Assembly: GCA_031257135.1 (NCBI GenBank)
Contig: JAIRPH010000177.1
Span: 1-5,818, forward strand
Direction: 5' to 3'
Origin: Spirochaetaceae bacterium
GTDB taxonomy: Bacteria > Spirochaetota > Spirochaetia > Treponematales > Breznakiellaceae
Length of the DNA: 5,818 nucleotides
Shown piece after piece: positions 1 through 5,699 of the stretch; position 1 is the stretch's first letter, and each line of letters begins with the position of its first letter. The notes under the pieces are model-generated. The model made no database searches, was not told the origin of the DNA, and saw nothing but the letters and a program-made list of their open reading frames with translations. The translations under genes and the position numbers were made by a program.

Positions 1-94
1 GCTCGCCCTCGTCGATGACGTACAGAGGTCCCAGCATAATAATCCCGGCGATACCCGCTACCGCCAAAGCCAAAATAATCCCGGCTTTTTTCAT
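1..94 (-). CDS. N-terminal fragment of a membrane-anchored protein, probably SPFH/HflC-like
   Basis: Reading leftward from the ATG at 94-92, 31 codons stay open to the window edge. The peptide begins MKKAGIILALAVAGIAG. It has a short basic start, one hydrophobic segment at about residues 4-22, and then GPLYVIDEGE. A single N-terminal anchor followed at once by a V-x-E/D-E-G-E stretch is how HflC-type SPFH proteins begin; E. coli HflC has an anchor followed by VFVVKEGERG. HflC works with HflK as a periplasmic-facing complex that modulates the FtsH protease. Only the first 31 residues are visible, so HflK, another stomatin-like protein or an unrelated anchored protein remains possible. No Shine-Dalgarno sequence precedes the start. 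A promoter lies six bases upstream, and the gene diverges from the lipoprotein gene on the right. Confidence 0.55.
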   Translation of the reverse strand, partial: MKKAGIILALAVAGIAGIIMLGPLYVIDEGE

Positions 95-100
95 ACGTTC

Positions 101-129
101 AGTATAGGATAAAAACGAAACCGCCGCAA
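101..129 (-). promoter_or_regulatory. Sigma70-type promoter for the leftward HflC-like gene
   Basis: On the minus strand, TTGCGG (129-124) is followed by a 17-base spacer and TATACT (106-101). Only six bases separate the -10 from the ATG at 94. Transcription would be expected to start at or within a base or two of the ATG, giving a leaderless message. The same two hexamers with the same spacings recur at 5687-5715. Confidence 0.6.
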
Positions 130-231
130 GCCCGGGCCAGCGGGTTAAAAACCGAGCGTCGCCTCACGGACATCCGCCGTCCATAAGACCAAAACCCGAT
201 TTAGACGCATTGAAAGATAATCTCTTTTTTA

Positions 232-260
232 TTGACAAGTATATAAAAATATTATATATA
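232..260 (+). promoter_or_regulatory. Near-consensus promoter of the lipoprotein gene
   Basis: TTGACA at 232-237 (a perfect -35) is followed by exactly 17 bases and TATATA at 255-260 (5 of 6 to the -10 consensus), in a very AT-rich stretch. The ATG at 267 comes six bases after the -10, so the predicted transcript is leaderless or nearly so. The promoter lies inside the longest possible reading frame, which opens at 210. This is the main reason for placing the start at 267. Confidence 0.7.
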
Positions 261-266
261 CAAAAT

Positions 267-704
267 ATGGCGTATCAAGTAGAAAAAATAATACCAGCCT
301 TTGCCGTATGCCTAATAGCAACGCTATTAGGGTGCGCTTCAACTACGGTTACAACAACCCCGCCGGAATTTTATCTGCCCGGGGCTGATGGAAAAGTAAT
401 CGTGTTTGATATAGAACAGTATAACAACGGAAAAGGATATGAGGACTATATCAAAATAAACAACAGTATCCCGCAAGCAATGATTTCTTTTGCGTGTTAT
501 GGATATGACGAAAAGAGTAAAGAGTGGAAAATTATTGGTTCAGTATTACTGCAAAGGACAACGTTCACAGATACTATCCACTCCCCGCATAATAGACATC
601 TTAATAAATTTCGTTGGTTTGCTATACAATCGCTGGACGGGATTGATTTCAGAGCGGAGATCACGGTAAAACGCGATAACTCAATCTATATCATGGTATA
701 TTAA
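267..704 (+). CDS. Small lipoprotein of unknown function
   Basis: This encodes 145 residues from the ATG at 267. The N-terminus has a basic stretch (QVEK), a hydrophobic core (IIPAFAVCLIATLL) and a lipobox LLGC with the lipidation cysteine at residue 23. The product should therefore be exported, acylated and tethered to a membrane. A Thr/Pro-rich linker (STTVTTTPP) follows. The mature part has alternating hydrophobic and polar stretches and many aromatics (KVIVFDIE, EWKIIGSVLL, KFRWFAIQSL, FRAEITV), suggesting a small beta-rich fold. I recognise no family and assign no function. An upstream ATG at 210 is in frame, but using it would put the promoter inside the gene and 19 extra residues ahead of the signal peptide. 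The gene is markedly AT-richer than its neighbours: sampled 60-base lines give about 35-43% GC, against 47-57% in tgt. That is compatible with separate acquisition. Confidence 0.8.
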   Translation: MAYQVEKIIPAFAVCLIATLLGCASTTVTTTPPEFYLPGADGKVIVFDIEQYNNGKGYEDYIKINNSIPQAMISFACYGYDEKSKEWKIIGSVLLQRTTFTDTIHSPHNRHLNKFRWFAIQSLDGIDFRAEITVKRDNSIYIMVY

Positions 705-730
705 ACCGTTTTCCAGATACCGGGCGGTTT
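703..730 (+). terminator. Weak terminator-like hairpin after the lipoprotein gene
   Basis: AAACCG (703-708) pairs perfectly with CGGTTT (725-730) around a 16-base loop. The hairpin begins inside the stop codon. Only three T residues end the stem and no U-tract follows, so it is a poor intrinsic terminator. The spacer onward to the ligase promoter at 829 shows nothing else I can support. Confidence 0.3.
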
Positions 731-828
731 CATAACGTCGATTGTATCTCTATCTGCGGCGCGCGCTTTTAAGAGCATTTTCTGTAAAGATTTTAAAATG
801 AGAATCGCTGAGAAAGATTTAGCCTCTA

Positions 829-857
829 TTGAACATAATTTTTTAATAGGATATGCT
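829..857 (+). promoter_or_regulatory. Candidate promoter of the biotin-protein ligase gene
   Basis: TTGAAC (829-834), a 17-base spacer and TATGCT (852-857) form a plausible sigma70-type promoter. Transcription would begin around 864, leaving a leader of about seven bases before the ATG at 871. An alternative -10, TATATT at 857-862, has no matching -35. The nearest AGGA-like sequence (847-851) lies upstream of the predicted transcript, so it could not act as a ribosome binding site. Confidence 0.45.
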
Positions 858-870
858 ATATTTTTATATT

Positions 871-1662
871 ATGAAAACGCTTGTCCTTGCGAATCCTTTC
901 GCCGCGCCGGTATTTCATGCGGAAACGCTCTCAAGCACGATGGACGCCGCCCGCGCGCTGGCGTTCGAGGGTAAACCTCATGGGACGGTGATAACCGCGG
1001 ATTTTCAGACCGCGGGCAGAGGCAGAATCGGCCGGTCTTGGCAGTCTCAGCGGGGAGAAAACCTGTTTTTCACGATATTACTGCGCTATGATTACACTGC
1101 AATCCCGACGGCTCTGCCCCTCAAGGCTGGGCTGGCAGTTTCCTTAGCTGTCGAAGATTTCCTGCGCTCCCGAGAGCCGGCGTTTGAGGAAACTCCGCAG
1201 GTCAAGTGGCCTAACGATATTATGCTGGGCGGACGGAAAGCCGTGGGGATTCTCGCGGAAGGGGACGGAAAGACCGTGTATATCGGGATTGGGGTGAACC
1301 TCGGACAGAGGGAATTCCCGGAAGATTTACGGAATAAAGCCGTAAGTCTCGCCTTAGCGTGCGAAAAAGTTTTTTCTACGGAAGATAGATTTCCTCTTTT
1401 AGAAAAGATTCTCGTCCGTTTTTTTGAGATTCTCGCAGACCCTGTAGAGGATCAGTGGCGGCGGCGTCTGTTGGAACGGCTCTATCTGCGGAATCAGCCG
1501 GTTCGGTTTATTCCGGGAGGGGCTGATTCGGCGGCGTCGGTTTACGGCGTTCTTCACGGCGTCGGGACTCTCGGGGAACTCCTCCTTATCCCCCGGGGCG
1601 GAACTGAGCCGGTTTCATTTGTCACAGGCGAACTCGACGTATATGGAAAACCTTTCCGCTAA
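871..1662 (+). CDS. birA: Biotin--[acetyl-CoA-carboxylase] ligase, monofunctional (no repressor domain)
   Basis: The enzyme activates biotin with ATP to biotinyl-5'-AMP and transfers it to the lysine of biotin carrier domains, such as acetyl-CoA, pyruvate or oxaloacetate carboxylases, in the cytoplasm. From the ATG at 871 it has 263 residues. Visible family motifs are SST near 21-23, the biotinyl-AMP loop GRGRIGRSW (49-57) preceded by QTA, KWPNDI (112-117) with the catalytic-region lysine K112, GILAE (126-130) and IGIGVNLG (138-145). A small C-terminal beta domain carries GELLLIPRGG and VTGELDV (about 235-257). The N-terminal helix-turn-helix of E. coli BirA (321 aa) is absent, so it should not repress biotin genes. 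The frame is open from an ATG at 853, but that codon falls inside the probable -10, and family proteins start close to the catalytic domain. Identity is secure; the exact start is less so. Confidence 0.95.
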   Translation: MKTLVLANPFAAPVFHAETLSSTMDAARALAFEGKPHGTVITADFQTAGRGRIGRSWQSQRGENLFFTILLRYDYTAIPTALPLKAGLAVSLAVEDFLRSREPAFEETPQVKWPNDIMLGGRKAVGILAEGDGKTVYIGIGVNLGQREFPEDLRNKAVSLALACEKVFSTEDRFPLLEKILVRFFEILADPVEDQWRRRLLERLYLRNQPVRFIPGGADSAASVYGVLHGVGTLGELLLIPRGGTEPVSFVTGELDVYGKPFR

Positions 1663-1686
1663 GGCTTGCATTTTTTCAGCTAAAAC

Positions 1687-1715
1687 TTGCTGATATTCGC
1701 CAGATGTGGTAGACT
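1687..1715 (+). promoter_or_regulatory. Promoter of the FGE-like/tgt/HEAT cluster
   Basis: TTGCTG (1687-1692), a 17-base spacer and TAGACT (1710-1715) form a sigma70-type promoter. A TG at 1707-1708 makes an extended -10. The predicted start, about 1721-1722, leaves only about 13 bases of leader, which still contains a ribosome binding site. No strong promoter or terminator was seen between here and the end of the HEAT gene. Confidence 0.55.
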
Positions 1716-1720
1716 TAATA

Positions 1721-1726
1721 AAAGGA
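1721..1726 (+). promoter_or_regulatory. Ribosome binding site that fixes the FGE-like start
   Basis: AAAGGA at 1721-1726 lies eight bases before the ATG at 1735. It supports that codon over the in-frame TTG at 1687, which overlaps the -35 element. This is one of only two clear Shine-Dalgarno sequences in the window. Confidence 0.65.
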
Positions 1727-1734
1727 TAACCGCT

Positions 1735-3057
1735 ATGGAATTTAAAGAATTGGTACAGCAGATCATCGACGAACAAGGGATCGCCGTTCTTGAAAACAGC
1801 AATCGTTGTAAGATTTTATTATACGCCTATGCGAAAGGAGGGTTCAAAAAGGAAATCCGTACGTTTCTTCATAGTCTTGAGCTGGGCTGTTACCATGAAC
1901 TCTTTGCCGCTAAGGAACCGGAGCCTATTAAGCATAATTTGATACGGCAATTACAGGATGAGTATATGCTTACTCAGGATGAGGCCGTACAAACCATAGC
2001 CCTCTTAGAGAGCGTCATTGCGGATCAAAAAGCAACGAATGAGACGACTCTTGCCGAGTTGGAACATACCGCGCAGTCAGGAGATTATCACGCGCAGTAC
2101 GCGTTAGGAAGTTTGTTTGAAAAACTGCGGCGGTATCCCGCGGCGATTCATTGGTTTAAGGAAGCGGCTAAACACTATGCGGACTTGAAGCCCGCCACGC
2201 CGGAGCCTTCAGCCCCGCCTCCGGAACCGGAGGTTTCTAAGCCAGAATCGGTACATATCAGCGCGGTTTCGGAGCCTCCTCGGACGGCGGATGATCCGGC
2301 GCATATAGGATTCGTCAAAATAGAAGGGGGAAATTTCGTGATGGGAAGCCCCGAAATAGAACCGGAACGAATCGAAAACGAAGTCCCCCACGAAGTAACG
2401 GTAAGCTCTTTCTATATGGGCGTATATGAAGTTACCCAGCAGGAATATGAAAATTATAGCGAAATGAATCCGAGTCATTTCAAAGGTTCAAAACTGCCGG
2501 TAGAAAACGTAAATTGGTTTGACGCGATAACGTACTGCAACGCCCGAAGCGTTAAAGAAGGACTGATCCCCGCCTATACGATAAAAGGAGAGCTTATACG
2601 GTGGAATCGTACCAGTAGCGGCTACCGCCTCCCCACAGAGGCGGAATGGGAGTACGCGTGCCGGGCGCAAACGGCGACGCCCTTTAATACGGGAACCGCC
2701 ATTACGACGGATCAGGCGAATTACGACGGAACTTATCCGTACAACGATTGTCCCAAAGGAACCTATCGGGAGAAAACGACGCTTGTCGGCAGTTTTCCGC
2801 CGAATCCCTGGGGCTTATACGATATGCACGGAAATGTATGGGAATGGTGTTGGGATTGGTACAGCCAGTACGACACTCGGCGGACCGATAACCCCAGCGG
2901 ACCCAGTACCGGCACGAACCGCGTCATCCGGGGCGGAAGCTGGGGCGGAGGCGCGCGATACCTGCGGACCGCGTATCGGTGCGGAAGCAGTCCGTTCGCC
3001 CGGGACAATTATCTGGGATTTCGGCTGGTACTGCCTTGGGAGACGCCGAAACCGTAG
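1735..3057 (+). CDS. Cytoplasmic protein with treponemal N-terminal domain, Sel1-like repeat and FGE/SUMF1-type C-type lectin domain; FGE cysteines missing
   Basis: The product has 440 residues and no signal peptide or membrane segment. Residues 1 to about 95 form a helical domain (MEFKELVQQI, AYAKGGFKKEIR, NLIRQLQDEYMLT). From memory, this resembles N-termini of other treponemal multidomain proteins. Residues about 105-148 look like one Sel1-type repeat (SGDYHAQYALGSLF, AAIHWFKEAAKHY). A Pro/Glu-rich linker spans about 152-187. Residues about 191-434 are a full FGE-sulfatase (SUMF1) domain with MGSPE, EVTQQEY, GYRLPTEAEWEYACR (296-310), WGLYDMHGNVWEW (359-371) and RGGSW (399-403). True FGEs use two cysteines just after GGS(Y/W) to oxidise sulfatase cysteine to formylglycine. 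Aligned here, those positions are Gly405 and Leu410, so that chemistry is unlikely. The tail matches the conserved/variable pattern of diversity-generating-retroelement targets. A ligand-binding role is an inference. The tgt start follows after six bases. Confidence 0.88.
   Translation: MEFKELVQQIIDEQGIAVLENSNRCKILLYAYAKGGFKKEIRTFLHSLELGCYHELFAAKEPEPIKHNLIRQLQDEYMLTQDEAVQTIALLESVIADQKATNETTLAELEHTAQSGDYHAQYALGSLFEKLRRYPAAIHWFKEAAKHYADLKPATPEPSAPPPEPEVSKPESVHISAVSEPPRTADDPAHIGFVKIEGGNFVMGSPEIEPERIENEVPHEVTVSSFYMGVYEVTQQEYENYSEMNPSHFKGSKLPVENVNWFDAITYCNARSVKEGLIPAYTIKGELIRWNRTSSGYRLPTEAEWEYACRAQTATPFNTGTAITTDQANYDGTYPYNDCPKGTYREKTTLVGSFPPNPWGLYDMHGNVWEWCWDWYSQYDTRRTDNPSGPSTGTNRVIRGGSWGGGARYLRTAYRCGSSPFARDNYLGFRLVLPWETPKP
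2218..2233 (+). repeat. Perfect 7-bp inverted repeat inside the linker of the FGE-like gene
   Basis: CCTCCGG (2218-2224) and CCGGAGG (2227-2233) are separated by AA and followed by TTTCT. The GC-rich hairpin lies in the codons for the Pro/Glu linker. Low-complexity Pro and Glu codons can create such a palindrome by chance. It could still slow transcription or translation between the helical half and the FGE domain. Confidence 0.45.
2932..3024 (+). other. Possible DGR-type variable region at the 3' end of the FGE-like gene
   Basis: The encoded tail (residues 400-430) reads GGSW-x3-A-x3-R-x3-R-x4-P-x2-R-x4-GFR. The fixed positions match the scaffold of FGE-type C-type lectin proteins. The x positions (GGG, RYL, TAY, CGSS, FA, DNYL) include the residues that vary in retroelement-diversified proteins such as Treponema denticola TvpA. 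Many x codons end in C or T, as expected from AAC/AAT template codons, but GGA (twice), CGA and CTG also occur. Undiversified FGE-fold paralogues share this scaffold, so the call is tentative. Confidence 0.35.
3019..3051 (+). repeat. 7-bp inverted repeat around the end of the FGE-like gene
   Basis: TTTCGGC (3019-3025) is a perfect inverted match to GCCGAAA (3045-3051), with a 19-base loop. It begins in the GFR codons and ends just before the stop codon. In characterised diversity-generating retroelements, a hairpin just 3' of the variable region aids homing, usually with a shorter loop. No T-tract follows, so it is not a terminator, and tgt must be read through it. Confidence 0.4.
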
Positions 3058-3063
3058 AAAGCT

Positions 3064-4206
3064 ATGGACAAACCTTTTTTTACTCTGCATGATGCCTCAG
3101 ATAAAGCCCGAAGCGGACTCTTATCTCTGCCTCATGGAACGGTATCTACGCCGGTATTCATGCCGGTAGGCACCAACGGTACGGTGAAAGCCCTCGCCCC
3201 GGAGGATTTGACCGAAATCGGCTTTGAGATTATCCTCTCGAATACCTATCATCTGTATTTGCGTCCCGGAACCGACGTAATAGCCCAAGCCGGGGGACTT
3301 CACCGGTTTATGAACTGGAGCGGCAACATCCTCACCGACTCCGGGGGATTTCAGATTTTTTCCTTAGCGTCCTTTAGAAAGATTCGGGACGAGGGCGCGG
3401 CCTTCCGGTCTCATATCGACGGGTCCAGCCACATCCTCACCCCGGAAAAAGCCGTGGAAATTCAGACCATCCTGAACAGCGACATCCAAATGCAACTTGA
3501 CGTATGCAGTCCTTGGGAAACGGAATACAAAAAAGCGTCGGAAGCTCTCGATATTACCGCCCGCTGGCTTGAGCGGGCGAAGAAAACGTGGACGGAAAAG
3601 GTTTCTGACGGATACGGGGGCGCGTTATTTGCCATTGTTCAGGGCAATTTTTACAAGGACCTTCGGCGGAAAAGCGCGGAACTGGCTGTTCAGGCGGATA
3701 CTCCGGGGATTGCCGTCGGCGGGCTGTCTGTGGGAGAGCCTTACGAGGTATTCGCCGAGTATCTTGCCTATACCGCGTCTCTTTTGCCGCGGGAAAAGCC
3801 TCGGTACGTTATGGGCATCGGCACGCCGGAATACATTCTTTCTGCAATCGAAGAAGGCGTCGATATGTTCGACTGCGTTCTGCCTACCAGAACCGGCAGG
3901 ATCGGTCACGTGTTTACTCGGCGGGGAGGGATTGCCTTAAAAAAAAGCGAACATCGCCTTGATTTTGCGCCGATAGATGAAGAGTGCGGCTGTAAGGTCT
4001 GCCGGAATTACAGCAGGGCTTATATGAGGCATCTTTTTAAGACTCAGGAGATACTCTGCTCAATGCTGTCAAGTTATCACAATCTCTACTTTTTGCATGA
4101 TTTGGTACGAGAATCCCGGCTGGCTATACAGGAACACCGGTTTACGGCTTTTAAAAAAGCCTTTTTACAACGGTATACGGAAAACAAGAAGGAGATCGTC
4201 CTATGA
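3064..4206 (+). CDS. tgt: tRNA-guanine transglycosylase (queuine tRNA-ribosyltransferase)
   Basis: The enzyme exchanges guanine 34 in the anticodon of GUN tRNAs (Asp, Asn, His, Tyr) for preQ1 in most bacteria, or queuine in some salvagers, as a step toward queuosine. It has 380 residues (E. coli Tgt has 375). DSGGFQ starts at Asp92, the substrate-binding general acid/base. LDVC (145-148) matches the LDEC/FDEC base pocket. IVQGN (191-195) and GGLSVGEP (219-226) are present. FDCVLPTR (269-276) carries the nucleophile Asp270, matching Asp280 of Zymomonas Tgt. The zinc site is Cys308, Cys310, Cys313 and His339 within CGCKVCRNYSRAY and SYHNLYF. All catalytic and metal residues are present. The start is six bases after the upstream stop with only a weak GAAAG ahead of it, so translational coupling is likely. 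The stop overlaps the next start. Confidence 0.98.
   Translation: MDKPFFTLHDASDKARSGLLSLPHGTVSTPVFMPVGTNGTVKALAPEDLTEIGFEIILSNTYHLYLRPGTDVIAQAGGLHRFMNWSGNILTDSGGFQIFSLASFRKIRDEGAAFRSHIDGSSHILTPEKAVEIQTILNSDIQMQLDVCSPWETEYKKASEALDITARWLERAKKTWTEKVSDGYGGALFAIVQGNFYKDLRRKSAELAVQADTPGIAVGGLSVGEPYEVFAEYLAYTASLLPREKPRYVMGIGTPEYILSAIEEGVDMFDCVLPTRTGRIGHVFTRRGGIALKKSEHRLDFAPIDEECGCKVCRNYSRAYMRHLFKTQEILCSMLSSYHNLYFLHDLVRESRLAIQEHRFTAFKKAFLQRYTENKKEIVL
4189..4194 (+). promoter_or_regulatory. Strong Shine-Dalgarno inside the 3' end of tgt
   Basis: AAGGAG at 4189-4194 lies eight bases before the ATG at 4203, which overlaps the tgt stop as ATGA. It supports translation of the HEAT gene both by re-initiation and by fresh ribosome loading on a shared transcript. 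Confidence 0.8.
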
Positions 4207-5579
4207 AACAGGTTCATGCGGTTTTGGTATTTTTCTCTCTTTTTAATCTGCACGGATTCTTGTTCGGAGTGGAAATCGGTTCCGCGAAATCCGAGGAAGA
4301 TAAGCGCATGGATACGGTGCGGTACGGCACGGAAACGGAGATTGCCGCGCTCATTCAGACCTTAAAAGGCGAAAACGCCGAGCTTATGGATAAAAATCTT
4401 GAGGCGGAACTCATTGCCGTATCTCAAAACACCCGGAATCAGAATATCCTTACCGGTTTATTGGGATTTTTTGCGGATAGGACTAAGAGCGGTCTTGAAG
4501 ATCGCGCGCTTCGGGCTATTGAAGAGCGGGACGATGAGGCTCATCCCACGGTATTGGCGGCGATTAATTATCTGGGGAAGGTCAACGCGGTTGAAGCGGT
4601 GCCTCATCTGGAAGCTCTGCTTGACGCTAACGAAGAACGGTATATGGACGCCGCGTTTCGCGCCCTGGGCAGAGCGGCGAAAGGAAACGCCGCCAGCGAT
4701 CAAACCGCGGATTATCTGATTGATTTTTTTTCCAATCGGAATCCTCCCGATCAGAACCGCCGGGAAATCGTTATTGCCATCGGAGAAACCGGCTCTAAAG
4801 CGGGGATTGAACTGCTCTCCGATATTGCGGGAAATCCTGACGAACGTCCGGCTGTACGGACGGCCGCGGTAGAAGCTCTATCGAAAATCGGGGATGAAAC
4901 AGGGCTTAACCCGATTCTTGGAACCTTGTCCGCGGAAGACCCGAATTTGCGGTCTTCCGCGGTTGCCGCGTTAGGTCCTTTTTCCGGCAAAGCGGTGGAC
5001 GACGCTATTCTGGAGAGTTTCCGGGATTCCTATTATCGGACCCGCATCGCCGCGTCGAAAGCCTCGGGAGAACGGCAATTAGCCGCCGCGGTTCCCTATC
5101 TGCGGTATCGCGCCGAGTACGACGAAGTCCCTACGGTAAAAGACGAGGCCATCAAAGCCTTGGGCGCTATAAACAACGCCGACAGTAAAGCTGTTTTGGA
5201 CGACCTTTTCTCGAACCGTAAGATTTCGGATCGGGTTCGGATGCTTTCCGCTGAAATGCTCATCAGCAACGATGCGGGTATGTATGCGGAACGGGTTATC
5301 GCCGAAATGGAGGACGCTCAAAAACGGAACCAGAAGGCTTTATATAGCGGGTTTCTCAAAGCGGTAAGCGCGGCAAAGACTGGAAAAGTTGAAGACCTCG
5401 CGCGCCGGTTTTTGAATACCGGCGGCGTGATTGAAAAATCTTATGCTTTAGACATGACGCTTACCAATGAATTTCGGACTCTTGCGCCGGAGATACGGCT
5501 GTTGCTTGATGACAAAAACGGCAGTCTCGCCCGGAAAGCTAAGGCTACCCTGGAAAAGCTGGGAATGCCGGCAAGTTGA
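4203..5579 (+). CDS. Exported HEAT-repeat protein
   Basis: The protein has 458 residues. An N-terminal hydrophobic stretch after MKQVH (about residues 6-22) looks like a signal peptide, with possible signal peptidase I sites around GVEIGSA (22-28). An uncleaved anchor is also possible, and I see no lipobox. The rest is almost wholly helical with paired-helix HEAT/PBS-lyase-like repeats. The clearest are at about 113-141 (TVLAAINYLGKVNAVEAVPHLEALL), 185-208, 217-243 (AVRTAAVEALSKIGDE), 248-275 and 313-337 (KDEAIKALGAINN). Such solenoids usually bind proteins. No catalytic motif is visible, and the phycobilin-lyase name attached to some repeats should not be read as function. It overlaps tgt by four bases and is the last gene of the cluster. 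The likely place of action is the periplasm, while Tgt is cytoplasmic, so joint expression need not mean a shared pathway. Confidence 0.9.
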   Translation: MKQVHAVLVFFSLFNLHGFLFGVEIGSAKSEEDKRMDTVRYGTETEIAALIQTLKGENAELMDKNLEAELIAVSQNTRNQNILTGLLGFFADRTKSGLEDRALRAIEERDDEAHPTVLAAINYLGKVNAVEAVPHLEALLDANEERYMDAAFRALGRAAKGNAASDQTADYLIDFFSNRNPPDQNRREIVIAIGETGSKAGIELLSDIAGNPDERPAVRTAAVEALSKIGDETGLNPILGTLSAEDPNLRSSAVAALGPFSGKAVDDAILESFRDSYYRTRIAASKASGERQLAAAVPYLRYRAEYDEVPTVKDEAIKALGAINNADSKAVLDDLFSNRKISDRVRMLSAEMLISNDAGMYAERVIAEMEDAQKRNQKALYSGFLKAVSAAKTGKVEDLARRFLNTGGVIEKSYALDMTLTNEFRTLAPEIRLLLDDKNGSLARKAKATLEKLGMPAS

Positions 5580-5662
5580 TTTAGCAGAGCGGCTTACGGG
5601 AAGCGGCGTCAAAGAGGGCGCGGCGTCCGCGGAACCGCCTCCATGCTGAAAGCTAGAAAATT

Positions 5663-5699
5663 CCGCTGGAATTATCGCCTCACCTCTTGCGGTTTTTTT
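5663..5699 (+). terminator. Probable rho-independent terminator of the tgt/HEAT cluster
   Basis: CCGCTGGA (5663-5670) can pair with TCTTGCGG (5685-5692): four GC pairs, one T-T mismatch, then a G-U wobble and two further pairs, with a 14-base loop. Seven T residues follow directly (5693-5699). It lies 83 bases after the HEAT stop. The stem is modest but the U-tract is good. The spacer between the stop and this hairpin also holds a 5-bp hairpin at 5619-5631 and an 8-bp direct repeat (GCGGCGTC at 5603 and 5620), with no clear role. Confidence 0.5.

Noticed and set aside
126..146. CCCG/CGGG hairpin in the divergent intergenic region as a terminator
   Set aside because: It lies between two divergent promoters where no transcript needs ending, and it lacks a T-tract after the stem on either strand.
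210..266. Longer form of the lipoprotein starting at the ATG at 210
   Set aside because: It would place the near-perfect TTGACA/TATATA promoter inside the gene and add 19 residues ahead of an already complete lipoprotein signal peptide.
853..870. Ligase start at 853
   Set aside because: The ATG lies within the probable -10 hexamer, has AGG too close upstream, and adds residues (MLYFYI) not needed by the family.
798..980. Small frame from the ATG at 798, overlapping the ligase start
   Set aside because: It has no ribosome site, reads through the promoter and the ligase gene in another frame, and turns Cys/Arg-rich as shadow frames do.
1676..1693. TCAGC/GCTGA hairpin after the ligase gene as a terminator
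   Set aside because: The stem is only 5 bp with no following T-tract, and it overlaps the -35 of the next gene.
1687..1734. TTG start for the FGE-like protein
   Set aside because: It coincides with the -35 element, while the ATG at 1735 has a well-spaced AAAGGA.
2209..2478. Antisense frame across the FGE-like gene
   Set aside because: It is Arg/Phe-rich and opposite a strongly supported domain, so it is a shadow of codon bias. The same applies to the other antisense and offset frames over this gene, tgt and the HEAT gene.
3497..3940. 147-codon frame inside tgt
   Set aside because: It overlaps the catalytic core of Tgt in another frame, is rich in Arg, Ser and Cys, and has no domain signal.
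5659..5673. AATTCC/GGAATT hairpin as a terminator or operator
   Set aside because: The stem is short and AT-rich with no adjacent T-run on the plus strand. The overlapping hairpin 5663-5692 with seven T residues explains the region better.
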